From the NCBI RefSeq assembly GCF_036964905.1, contig NZ_JBALHR010000007.1:1-64000 (forward strand): a stretch of DNA of 64,000 nucleotides, in the 5' to 3' direction. A model generated the notes under the pieces. That model did no database searches and had not been told where the DNA came from. It saw only the letters and a list, made by a program, of their open reading frames with translations. Position 1 is the stretch's first letter; the number at the start of each line of letters is the position of its first letter. The translations under genes and the position numbers were made by a program. Origin of the DNA: Gemmobacter denitrificans (GTDB taxonomy: Bacteria; Pseudomonadota; Alphaproteobacteria; Rhodobacterales; Rhodobacteraceae). This document shows positions 44,002-52,251 of this stretch, piece by piece.

Positions 44002-44688
44002 TCAGTTGGCCAGCAGATCACGCAGCTTCGGCCCCAGATAGCCCACGATCGCTTTCACCCCTTCGGAATTTGGGTGGATGCCGTCAGCCTGCATCAGCGG
44101 GCGGATCGTGGCAGGGTCGGTGCCCCCGGCGGCCTCGGCCAGACCGGCCATGAAATTCGGCTCCATTGCCACGCCATGTTTGGCCGCCAGATCGGGAAAG
44201 ATCGCATCGAATTCTGCCTTCCAGTCGGGGCCGTAATTCGCAGGGCCGGGCAGCCCCACCAGCAACACTTTCAGGCCCCGCGCGGTGGCCGTGGTCAGGA
44301 TGGCATCCAGATTTGACCGGCTCATGCCCGGGTCGAGCCCGCGCAGCAGATCATTCCCGCCAAGCGCCACAATCAGCACATCGGTTTCCGGTGTCAGCGA
44401 CCAGTCCAGCCGCGACAGGCCGCCTGCCGTCGTATCCCCCGAAACCCCCGCATTCACCACACGCACGTCCAGACCGTTGGCCACCAGCCAGCCCTGCAGT
44501 TGCGGCACAAACCCCTCGCCCTCGGCCAGGCCATAGCCCGCGGTCAGGCTGTCGCCCAAGGCCACGATTTCGGTGGTTTCCGCGGCGGCAGCGCCGGAAA
44601 TGGCGAAAAGCAGCGGGATCAGGGCTTTGCCAAGCGCGCGGCGCGCCCCATATGACAGACAACAGGCAAGGCGAAGGGCAGAGACCAT
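44002..44688 (-). CDS. SGNH-hydrolase arylesterase/lysophospholipase (TesA-like), secreted
   Basis: 228 residues with a signal peptide ending GAAAA near residue 36. Catalytic blocks: GDSLTAGYG (nucleophile serine), GGNDLLRG (oxyanion asparagine) and DGIHPN (Asp and His). It hydrolyses thioesters or lysophospholipids in the periplasm. Its ATG (44688) overlaps the ATG of the divergent ABC ATPase gene inside CCATGG. E. coli tesA is likewise divergent from ybbA-ybbP. Confidence 0.9.
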   Translation of the reverse strand: MVSALRLACCLSYGARRALGKALIPLLFAISGAAAAETTEIVALGDSLTAGYGLAEGEGFVPQLQGWLVANGLDVRVVNAGVSGDTTAGGLSRLDWSLTPETDVLIVALGGNDLLRGLDPGMSRSNLDAILTTATARGLKVLLVGLPGPANYGPDWKAEFDAIFPDLAAKHGVAMEPNFMAGLAEAAGGTDPATIRPLMQADGIHPNSEGVKAIVGYLGPKLRDLLAN

Positions 44689-45358
44689 GGGCGATCCGAT
44701 TCTGGCATTGGAAGATGCGCGGCTGACATTGGCCGGAAATGCCGGGGCGGTCGAGATACTCAAGGGTATTTCGCTGACAGTTGATCGCGGCCAGACTGTC
44801 GGGCTGGTCGGGCCATCCGGGTCGGGCAAATCTTCGCTGCTGATGCTGATGGGCGGGCTGGAACGGGCAACGGGGGGGCGCGTCGCGGCATTGGGGCAGG
44901 ACCTGGGCGCGATGGACGAAGATGCGCTGGCCCGGTTCCGTAGGGGCAACATGGGGGTGGTGTTCCAGAGCTTCCACCTGATCCCCGCGATGACCGCGCT
45001 GGAAAACGTGGCGGTGCCGCTGGAACTGGCTGGCCATCGCGATGCCTTTGACAGGGCCGAGGCGGAACTGCGCGCTGTCGGCCTGGGTCATCGCCTGGAT
45101 CACTATCCGGCGCAGATGTCGGGCGGGGAACAGCAGCGTGTTGCGCTGGCACGCGCCGCCGCGCCGCGCCCGGCCATCCTGCTGGCGGACGAGCCGACCG
45201 GCAATCTGGATGCGACCAACGGGGCCGCGATCATGGACATGCTGTTCGCCCTGCGCGACCGGCATGGCGCGACGCTGGTTCTGGTGACCCATGCACCGGA
45301 CCTTGCCGCCCGCTGTGACCGGGTCGTGCGTCTGGTCGATGGTCGGGTGGCAGCATGA
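44687..45358 (+). CDS. ABC transporter ATP-binding protein (YbbA/LolD-like)
   Basis: 223 residues. Walker A GPSGSGKSS near residue 40, Q-loop FQSFHLIP, signature MSGGEQQR and Walker B ILLADEPTGNLD are all present. It pairs with the FtsX-like permease that follows with a four-base overlap. The start at 44687 gives the family N terminus; longer in-frame starts would run far into the esterase gene. Confidence 0.9.
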   Translation: MGDPILALEDARLTLAGNAGAVEILKGISLTVDRGQTVGLVGPSGSGKSSLLMLMGGLERATGGRVAALGQDLGAMDEDALARFRRGNMGVVFQSFHLIPAMTALENVAVPLELAGHRDAFDRAEAELRAVGLGHRLDHYPAQMSGGEQQRVALARAAAPRPAILLADEPTGNLDATNGAAIMDMLFALRDRHGATLVLVTHAPDLAARCDRVVRLVDGRVAA

Positions 45359-47862
45359 CCGGCCTTGCATGGCGTCTGGCCCGGCGCGAATTGCGCGGCG
45401 GTCTGCAGGGTTTCCGCATCTTTCTGATCTGTCTGGCGCTTGGGGTGGCGGCGATTGCCGCCGTTGGTATGGTGCGCGCCGCGATAGAAGGCGGCCTGCG
45501 CGATCAGGGTGCCGTGTTGCTGGGCGGCGATGCGCAGATGGAATTCACCTATCGCTTTGCCGAACCAGCCGAACGCGCCTTCATGGACAGGATCGCCACC
45601 CGTGTGTCCGAGGTGGTGGAGTTTCGCTCCATGCTGGCTGTGGGTGATGAGCGTGCGCTGACGCAGGTCACGGCGGTGGATGACCTGTATCCTCTGGAAG
45701 GCGCGGTGCAACTGGAGCCAGCACTGGGCATGGCCGAGGCGTTGGCCCCACACGACGGGCTGCCCGGTGCCGTGGTGGATCGGGTGCTGATGGATCGCAT
45801 GGGGCTTGCCCCGGGTGCTGTCATGCGTCTTGGCACGCAAGAATTTCACGTCAGCGCCGCCCTGATCCGTCAGCCTGACAGCTCGAACGGGGGGTTTGGC
45901 CTTGCGCCCGCCACCATCGTAAAAACAACCGATCTGGTGCAATCGGGCCTGATTGTTCCGGGGTCACTTTACGAAACCGAATATCGGCTTGATCTGCCCG
46001 AAACTGCAGACCTTGCCGCGCTGCAGGCCGAGGCCGAAGCGAAATTCACCCAGACCGGCCTGCGCTGGTCTGACAAGCGCCGCGCCGCGCCGGGTGTGGA
46101 ACGCTTTGTCGAACGGATCGGGGCTTTCCTTGTGCTGGTCGGTCTGGCCGGGTTGGCTGTGGGCGGTGTCGGGGTTTCTGCGGCGGTGCGCGCCTATCTG
46201 GAGGGCAAGGTGCCGGTGATCGCCACCCTGCGCACGCTGGGGGCCGAAGGCCGGCTGATCTTCCGCATCTACCTGCTGCAGATCGGCGTTCTCGCGGGAA
46301 TTGGCATCGCCATCGGTTTGGTGATCGGCGCGGCTTTGCCTTTGCTGGCGGGGCCGGTCATCGCGGCGCAACTGCCCTTTCCGGTGGCCTTTGGACTGTA
46401 TCCCCGCCCGTTGATCGAGGCGGCAGGCTATGGCGCGCTGACGGCGCTGTTGTTCACGCTCTGGCCACTGGCGCGGGTCGAAGGGGTAAAGGCCGCCGCG
46501 CTGTATCGCGGGGCAGGGGGCGGCGGGCGTCCGCGTGCTGGTGTGATGTTGGCCATCGTGATCACCGCGTTTGCGCTGGTCGGCGGTGCAGTCTGGTTGT
46601 CGGGCATGTGGGCGCTTGCGCTTGGTGTTGCCGGGGGCGTGCTGGCTGCGCTGGCGATCCTGACGCTTGCCGCATTGGGATTGCGGCGCTTGGCGCGGGG
46701 CGCGGCGCGGCGGGCCCGCGGTTGGGTTGCACTGCGTGCCGCCCTTGGTGCCATTGCCGCCCCGCGGGGCGAGGCGGTGTCGGTTATCCTCTCGCTCGGG
46801 CTTGGCCTGTCGGTTCTGGCAGCGGTTGGCCAGATTGATTCCAACCTGCGTTCAGCCATCGACCGGGATCTGCCGACCTTGGCGCCCAGCTATTTCTTTG
46901 TGGATATCCAACCCGACCAGATCGCGCCGTTTCTTGCAAAAGTGAAAGCAGACCCGGCGATTTCGCGGGTGGAAAGCGCGCCGATGTTGCGTGCTGTATT
47001 GACGCAGATCAATGGCCGCCCGGCGCGCGAAGTGGCGGGCGAACATTGGGTGGTGCGCGGCGATCGCGGGATCACCTATGCCGCCACCCCGCCTGCCAAT
47101 ACCAAGGTGGTGGCCGGGGATTGGTGGCCCGCAGATTATGCCGGGCCGCCGCAGGTCAGCTTTGCCGCGACCGAGGCGGAGGAGATGGGGCTGAAACTGG
47201 GCGACAGCGTCACGATCAACGTGCTGGGGCGCGACATCACCGCCACCATCACCAGCTTGCGCGAGGTGGATTTTTCCACCGCCGGGATGGGCTTCGTGAT
47301 GACGCTGAACCCCGGCGCGTTGCAGGGCGCACCCCATACCCATATCGCCACCATCTACGCGCCTGAAGATCAGGAAGCCCGCATCCTGCGCGATCTGGCC
47401 GGCGAATGGCCCAATATCACGGCGGTCCGCGTACGGGATGCCATCGCCCGGGTGACCGAGGCGCTGGATGCCATCGCCACCGCAACTGCCTGGGCGGCGC
47501 TTGCAGTTCTGGTAACCGGCTTTGTCGTGCTGATCGGTGCGGCGGCAGCGGGCGAACAGGCCCGCAGCTACGAGGCCGCGATCCTGAAGGTCATGGGCGC
47601 AACCCGCGCCCGGATACTGACCAGCTTTGCCTTGCGCGCGGGCCTGATGGGGGCGGCGGCGGGGCTAGTGGCGATCCTTGCCGGAGGGATCGCGGGTTGG
47701 GCCGTCATGGTCTTCGTGATGGAAGGAGATTATGTCTTCGAACCCGTCTCGGCGCTGGCCATCGTTGTCGGCGGTGTTCTGGCGACGCTTCTGGCCGGGC
47801 TTGCCTTTGCGCTGCGGCCTTTGGCCGTGCGCCCTGCGCGGGTGCTGCGCGCGCAGGATTGA
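45355..47862 (+). CDS. FtsX-like ABC transporter permease (YbbP type)
   Basis: 835 residues with about ten membrane segments in two FtsX-like halves and a large periplasmic region after residue 500 (SYFFVDIQPDQIAPFL). Such permeases with a YbbA-type ATPase belong to the MacB/LolCDE family and probably move lipids or proteins out of the inner membrane. The linked periplasmic esterase suggests lipid work, which is inference. Confidence 0.9.
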   Translation: MTGLAWRLARRELRGGLQGFRIFLICLALGVAAIAAVGMVRAAIEGGLRDQGAVLLGGDAQMEFTYRFAEPAERAFMDRIATRVSEVVEFRSMLAVGDERALTQVTAVDDLYPLEGAVQLEPALGMAEALAPHDGLPGAVVDRVLMDRMGLAPGAVMRLGTQEFHVSAALIRQPDSSNGGFGLAPATIVKTTDLVQSGLIVPGSLYETEYRLDLPETADLAALQAEAEAKFTQTGLRWSDKRRAAPGVERFVERIGAFLVLVGLAGLAVGGVGVSAAVRAYLEGKVPVIATLRTLGAEGRLIFRIYLLQIGVLAGIGIAIGLVIGAALPLLAGPVIAAQLPFPVAFGLYPRPLIEAAGYGALTALLFTLWPLARVEGVKAAALYRGAGGGGRPRAGVMLAIVITAFALVGGAVWLSGMWALALGVAGGVLAALAILTLAALGLRRLARGAARRARGWVALRAALGAIAAPRGEAVSVILSLGLGLSVLAAVGQIDSNLRSAIDRDLPTLAPSYFFVDIQPDQIAPFLAKVKADPAISRVESAPMLRAVLTQINGRPAREVAGEHWVVRGDRGITYAATPPANTKVVAGDWWPADYAGPPQVSFAATEAEEMGLKLGDSVTINVLGRDITATITSLREVDFSTAGMGFVMTLNPGALQGAPHTHIATIYAPEDQEARILRDLAGEWPNITAVRVRDAIARVTEALDAIATATAWAALAVLVTGFVVLIGAAAAGEQARSYEAAILKVMGATRARILTSFALRAGLMGAAAGLVAILAGGIAGWAVMVFVMEGDYVFEPVSALAIVVGGVLATLLAGLAFALRPLAVRPARVLRAQD

Positions 47863-48273
47863 CCGGTCTTTCGGGCGACGCCGGGCATGGCCGATGCGTT
47901 CGTCGAACTGACCAATGTGCTTGGGACATTGGATCAGATGGCCCATCACCAACCCGTCGCACAGATGCACAGCCTTGTGCGTGCAAGGCCTGAAGTGGCG
48001 TGAAACCTGCCTTCCGGCGCATGAAACAGCGCAAGGGCTGGCCGCACGCTGCCCCGGGCGGCGCTGGCCAAGGGTGTGGCGACCATGGCGATCGATACCC
48101 CGGTGGACAAGCTGTGCCGGGCCAGAAATCCCTGCCGCCGGATATCCATGTGGCCGAGTCGCTGTAGCCACAAATGGAATGATTGCACTGAAATTGGAAT
48201 TTTTCGGTTGAAATGATCCATAAATGGAATATCAATTCCATACGCTGCCTGGGGGCGGCGGGAGGAATCACAT
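47863..48273. other. Intergenic region with no gene I can support
   Basis: 411 bases between the permease and the inositol-type operon. The first 300 have short open frames in several phases. One plus-strand frame from 47887 (MADAFVELTNVLGTLDQMAH) reads plausibly but stops after about 39 codons and matches nothing I recognise; it may be a gene remnant. The last 100 bases are distinctly AT-richer and carry the TGGAAT repeats and promoter described separately. Confidence 0.5.
48175..48241 (+). promoter_or_regulatory. Operator array and promoter of the inositol-type operon
   Basis: ATGGAATATCAATTCCAT (48224-48241) has 7-bp inverted arms and contains GGAA-N6-TTCC, the site known for the RpiR-family inositol repressor IolR of Sinorhizobium. 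TGGAAT recurs in the same direction at 48175, 48195 and 48225, spaced 20 and 30 bases, about two and three helix turns. TTGAAA (48208-48213), 16 bases and TATCAA (48230-48235) form a promoter whose -10 is the operator centre, so binding would block polymerase. Regulator identity is inferred. Confidence 0.6.
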
Positions 48274-49077
48274 ATGTTGTCCTTTGCCCTGAACCACATG
48301 ACCGCTCCGCGGCTTGGCTGGCAGGCATTTGCCGATCTTGCGGCCGGGCTTGGTTGTGTCGGCGTGGAATGTCGCAACGATCTGCCGGGCGTGCTGTTTG
48401 GTGGTGATGATCCGGCCACAGTCGGGGCTGCGCTGCGCGCCCGTGGCCTGCGCTTTCTGGCGCTGGCCGAGGTGAAGATGTTCAACGACTGGTCGGACGC
48501 AAAGGCGGCCGAGGCCGAGGCCCTGATGAAGATCGCGGTCGCAGCCGGGGCCGAAGCGATCAGCCTGATCCCGCGCAATGACGGCGTTGCAACTGAGCGC
48601 GACGAAAGTCTGCGGGTCACCACCCATGCGCTGCGGGAAATTCTGCCAATGCTGCGTGGCCACGGCCTGAAGGCCATGGTCGAGCCGCTGGGGTTTGCAG
48701 TCTGTTCACTGCGTTACAAGGATGTGCTGGCCAAGGCAATCGAGGCCGTGGGGGGCGATGGCACCTTTTTCATGGTGCATGATACCTTTCATCACGCGCT
48801 GGCAGGCTTTGGCCCGATCTACCCGGAACTTACCGGAATCGTTCATGTTTCCGGTGTGACGGATATGATCTATCTGGACGATATGCGCGATCCGCATCGG
48901 GTGTTGGTCGATGCCGATGACGTTCTGGGGAATGTGGCGCAGATCCGCACGTTGCAGGCCGGAGGCTATGTCGGGCCGATCAGCTTTGAACCTTTCGCGC
49001 CATCCGTGCATGCGTTGGACACCCCTTTTGCCGCGCTTGCCGCCAGCATGGCCCATATCCGCGCGGCCTGTGGGTGA
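48274..49077 (+). CDS. TIM-barrel sugar isomerase/epimerase family protein (IolI/IolE-like)
   Basis: 267 residues of the AP-endonuclease-2-like TIM barrel. Likely metal ligands: Glu in MVEPLGF, Asp in VHDTFHH, His in IVHVSGV and Glu in SFEPFAP. In inositol catabolism such proteins dehydrate (IolE) or isomerise (IolI) 2-keto-myo-inositol, the product of IolG, which is encoded four genes on. Which of the two is not decided. GGAGGAATCACAT precedes the ATG. Confidence 0.75.
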   Translation: MLSFALNHMTAPRLGWQAFADLAAGLGCVGVECRNDLPGVLFGGDDPATVGAALRARGLRFLALAEVKMFNDWSDAKAAEAEALMKIAVAAGAEAISLIPRNDGVATERDESLRVTTHALREILPMLRGHGLKAMVEPLGFAVCSLRYKDVLAKAIEAVGGDGTFFMVHDTFHHALAGFGPIYPELTGIVHVSGVTDMIYLDDMRDPHRVLVDADDVLGNVAQIRTLQAGGYVGPISFEPFAPSVHALDTPFAALAASMAHIRAACG

Positions 49078-49106
49078 TCCATGCGCCACCGCATACCCCC
49101 ATCTTC

Positions 49107-49126
49107 TTTTGCAACCGGTTGCAAAA
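49107..49126 (+). promoter_or_regulatory. Perfect 20-bp palindrome, LacI-type operator
   Basis: TTTTGCAACCGGTTGCAAAA is a complete inverted repeat with the central CG and TTGCAA half-sites typical of LacI/GalR-family operators. A TTGACG box follows at 49132. It lies in the 194-base gap before the binding-protein gene, so transport genes may have separate control. No LacI-family gene is in the window. Confidence 0.6.
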
Positions 49127-49271
49127 ATCGGTTGACGACCTGCAGGAACTTCTTCAGCCTGCCGCAACGGGTGGTCACACCACCTCGCACCCAATTCTTC
49201 GGATGCTGCGGAAAATGAAGTCAACTGGACCCGGCGGTCCCATGCCGGGAATTCACTGGGAGGAGTGAACC

Positions 49272-50213
49272 ATGAAAAAGACCTTGATCGCGGCGGGCTT
49301 TGCATCGCTGCTCGGCACCACGGCGATGGCCGACGGGATCGGCGTGTCGATGGCGCTGTTTGACGACAACTTCCTGACCGTGCTGCGCAACGGTCTGCAG
49401 GCCAAGGCCGATGCTGATGGTCTGACGGTGCAGATCGAAGACGCCCAGAATGACGTAGCCAAGCAACTGGACCAGATCAACAACTTCATCGCCAGCGGTG
49501 TGGATGCGATCATCGTGAACCCGGTTGACACGAGCGCCACCCAGGCCATGTCGGATGCTGCCGCCGCTGCGGGCGTTCCGCTGGTTTATGTGAACCGCCA
49601 GCCGATCAACGTGGACAGCCTGCCCGACAATCAGGCCTTTGTCGCGTCAAACGAGGTGGATTCCTCCAGCCAGGGCTTCATCGAACAGTGCAACCAGTGG
49701 AAAGCCGCAGGCAAGGACGAAGTCAGCGTCTATGTCATGCAGGGCGAACTGTCGAACCAGGCAGCTGTCCAGCGCACGCAGAACTATTATGACGTGATGG
49801 AAGCGGGCAAATGCGCGGTTAAGGTCAACATCATCGACCAGCAGACCGCCAACTGGAGCCGCGACCAGGCGCAAAGCCTGATGACCAACTGGCTTTCGAC
49901 CGGCGCGGCGTTTGATGGCGTTCTGGCCAATAATGACGAAATGGCCCTGGGCGCAATTCAGGCGATCAAGGCCGCAGGCATCGACATGGGTTCGGTCATC
50001 GTCTCGGGCGTGGATGCGACCCAGGACGCGCTGGCCTCGATGCAGGCGGGCGAGCTGGACATCACCGTGTTCCAGAATGCGGCAGCACAAGGTGGTGGCG
50101 CGCTGGATGCGGCGGTGAAACTGGCCAAGGGCGAAGCGGTGGAACAGAAGGTCTTCGTGCCGTTCGAACTGGTGACCCCGGCCAATGTCGCCGACTATCT
50201 GACCAAGAACTGA
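49272..50213 (+). CDS. Sugar ABC transporter substrate-binding protein, probable inositol binder (IbpA-like)
   Basis: 313 residues with a signal peptide (MKKTLIAAGFASLLGTTAMA). It is the periplasmic-binding-protein-1 fold used for ribose, fructose and inositol: VNPVDTSATQAM, VYVNRQP, ASNEVDSSSQG and ANNDEMALGAIQAIKAAG are family segments. Substrate is assigned to myo-inositol because iolG and the IolR-like operator are in the same operon. GGGAGGAG precedes the ATG. Confidence 0.8.
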   Translation: MKKTLIAAGFASLLGTTAMADGIGVSMALFDDNFLTVLRNGLQAKADADGLTVQIEDAQNDVAKQLDQINNFIASGVDAIIVNPVDTSATQAMSDAAAAAGVPLVYVNRQPINVDSLPDNQAFVASNEVDSSSQGFIEQCNQWKAAGKDEVSVYVMQGELSNQAAVQRTQNYYDVMEAGKCAVKVNIIDQQTANWSRDQAQSLMTNWLSTGAAFDGVLANNDEMALGAIQAIKAAGIDMGSVIVSGVDATQDALASMQAGELDITVFQNAAAQGGGALDAAVKLAKGEAVEQKVFVPFELVTPANVADYLTKN

Positions 50214-50231
50214 TCGGCCTTAACAGGCCAG

Positions 50232-50255
50232 GGGGCGGCATGGATGTGCCGCCCC
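50232..50255 (+). terminator. Intercistronic hairpin after the binding-protein gene
   Basis: GGGGCGGCA (50232-50240), loop TGGATG and TGCCGCCCC (50247-50255), 18 bases after the binding-protein stop and without a T run. Same position as the bztA-bztB hairpin, as expected for lowering downstream expression or protecting the upstream mRNA. Confidence 0.55.
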
Positions 50256-50333
50256 TCATGTCACCCGACATCGCCACGGTTGTGGGGTCGGGACCGGGAT
50301 TACCGAAATCATTGGGGGGAGGGAGAGCGTACC

Positions 50334-51407
50334 ATGGCATCGTCAACGCATGGTCTGGGCGGTCTGAAATATGATCCGTCACGAAAGGCACGCGCGCCCG
50401 AATGGAATGTCTTCATCGCGCTGGTGGCGATCATCGTGATCTTTGAAAGCGTCGGGCGGCTGTTCATGGGGGACAGCTTCCTGTTCAATACGCGCGACAA
50501 TGTGGATACGCTGTTCAACCAGCAGCGGCTGCAGATCATCATCCTGCAGGTGTCGATCACCGGGATCATCGCATTGGGGGTAACCCAGGTTATCATTTCC
50601 GGCGGGATCGACCTCAGCTCGGGGTCGGTCGTGGGTGCCACGGCCATGATTGCCATGAGCTTTGCGCAGGTGGCTACGGTGAATGGCAATCCCAACCCCA
50701 AGGCGATCTTCGGTGATCTGGGCTGGATGGATCTGCCGGTCATCGTGCCGGTTCTGGTGGGCATGACTTGCGGCGCAGTGGCTGGCATCGTCAATGGGGC
50801 GCTGGTGGCCTATACCCGCATTCCCCCCTTCATCGCCACGCTGGGCATGATGGTCACGGCACGCGGCATTGCGAAATGGTGGTCCAAGGGCAACCCGATT
50901 TCCTTCCCGACCGACAGCTATGCCGCCATTGGCAAGGGCATGATGCCGGTGCTGATCTTTGTTGGCCTGGCGATCCTGTTCCACCTGATCCTGACTTATA
51001 CCCGCTATGGCAAGCATTGCTATGGCATTGGTTCGAACGAACAGGCCATGCGCATGTCGGGCATCAATGTCGAAAAGATGAAGGTGCTGATCTACCTGAT
51101 TGCCGGGCTTTTGTCGGCGCTGGCGGCCATCGTGCTGTCCTCCAAGAACCTGACCGCGCAGGCCGGCATGGGGGTGATGTATGAACTGGACGCCATTGCC
51201 ATGGCAGTGATCGGCGGCGTCAGCCTGCAAGGCGGGCGCGGGTCCATCATCGGCACGGTTCTGGGGGCGCTGATCTTCGGCGTCATCATCTCGGGGTTCA
51301 CCTTCCTGAAGCTGGACGCCTATTATCAGGAAATGGTGAAGGGCGTGATCATCGTGGCGGCAGTGGTTCTGGACCAATGGCGCCAAAAAGGCCGGGCACG
51401 GGGGTAA
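50334..51407 (+). CDS. Sugar ABC transporter permease, probable inositol permease (IatP-like)
   Basis: 357 residues, about nine membrane segments. GIIALGVTQVIISGGIDLSSGSV near residue 85 and MAVIGGVSLQGGRGSIIGTVLGA near residue 290 are signatures of RbsC-type permeases. The ATG at 50334 is chosen for GGGAGGGAGAGCGTACC upstream. Two bases separate it from the ATPase gene. Confidence 0.87.
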   Translation: MASSTHGLGGLKYDPSRKARAPEWNVFIALVAIIVIFESVGRLFMGDSFLFNTRDNVDTLFNQQRLQIIILQVSITGIIALGVTQVIISGGIDLSSGSVVGATAMIAMSFAQVATVNGNPNPKAIFGDLGWMDLPVIVPVLVGMTCGAVAGIVNGALVAYTRIPPFIATLGMMVTARGIAKWWSKGNPISFPTDSYAAIGKGMMPVLIFVGLAILFHLILTYTRYGKHCYGIGSNEQAMRMSGINVEKMKVLIYLIAGLLSALAAIVLSSKNLTAQAGMGVMYELDAIAMAVIGGVSLQGGRGSIIGTVLGALIFGVIISGFTFLKLDAYYQEMVKGVIIVAAVVLDQWRQKGRARG

Positions 51408-51409
51408 TC

Positions 51410-52174
51410 ATGACCGACATCATTCTGGAAACGCGCGGCCTGACCAAACGCTATGGCGGTGTGCATGCGCTGGAAGACGCGAATTTCATCCTCCGCAAGG
51501 GCGAGCATGTCGCCGTGGTGGGCGATAATGGCGCGGGCAAATCCACCTTCGTGCGGCAGGTCACGGCGGTGGAACAGAAATCCGCAGGTCAGGTGTTCTT
51601 TGACGGGCAGGAGGTGAATTTCTCTGGCCCGCTGGAGGCCCGTCAGGCCGGGATCGAAACCGTGTTCCAGACGCTGGCGTTGGCCGATGATCTGGATGTG
51701 CCTTCGAACCTGTTTCTGGGGCGCGAGTTGTACAAGCTCCGCCTTGGCCCTTTCTCGATCCTTGACCGCAAGGCGATGCGCGACCGCACGCTGGAGGCGC
51801 TGAAAACCACGGCGGTGAAAATCCCCAATGTCGATAACCCGATCCGCAACATGTCGGGCGGGCAGCGGCAATGCGTGTCCATCGCCCGCACGGCGGCCTT
51901 TGCCTCCAAGCTGGTGATCATGGATGAGCCCACCGCAGCGCTTGGCGTGCAGGAAACCGCGCAGGTCGAAAACATCATCCGGGGCCTGAAGGAACGTGGC
52001 ATCCCGATGATCCTGATTTCGCATAACCTGCGGCAGGTGTTTGATCTGGTGGACCGGATTGTGGTGTTCCGCCGCGGCCGGATCGTCGCCAGCCTGAACA
52101 AGGACGAAACCGATGGCAATGACATCGTGTCCTACATCACCGGCGTGAAGGGTGGCGAAGCCAGCGCTGCCTGA
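51410..52174 (+). CDS. Sugar ABC transporter ATP-binding protein, single domain (IatA/FrcA-like)
   Basis: 254 residues with one nucleotide-binding domain, unlike the tandem RbsA type. Walker A GDNGAGKST near residue 37, signature MSGGQRQCV, Walker B LVIMDEPTAALG and the switch histidine in LISHNL. The Walker B aspartate and glutamate are intact. It drives the permease encoded just before it. Confidence 0.88.
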   Translation: MTDIILETRGLTKRYGGVHALEDANFILRKGEHVAVVGDNGAGKSTFVRQVTAVEQKSAGQVFFDGQEVNFSGPLEARQAGIETVFQTLALADDLDVPSNLFLGRELYKLRLGPFSILDRKAMRDRTLEALKTTAVKIPNVDNPIRNMSGGQRQCVSIARTAAFASKLVIMDEPTAALGVQETAQVENIIRGLKERGIPMILISHNLRQVFDLVDRIVVFRRGRIVASLNKDETDGNDIVSYITGVKGGEASAA

Positions 52175-52214
52175 CCTTCCGCCCGGCGGTCAAGCCGCAT
52201 AGACTTCTGACACG

Positions 52215-52233
52215 CGGCGGGTCCGCCCCGCCG
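52215..52233 (+). other. Short GC hairpin before iolG
   Basis: CGGCGGG (52215-52221), loop TCCGC and CCCGCCG (52227-52233) in the 77-base gap between the ATPase gene and iolG, just before the ribosome site AAGAGGACGAG. It might tune iolG translation, or be chance in GC-rich DNA. Confidence 0.35.
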
Positions 52234-52251
52234 AAACCGCAAGAGGACGAG

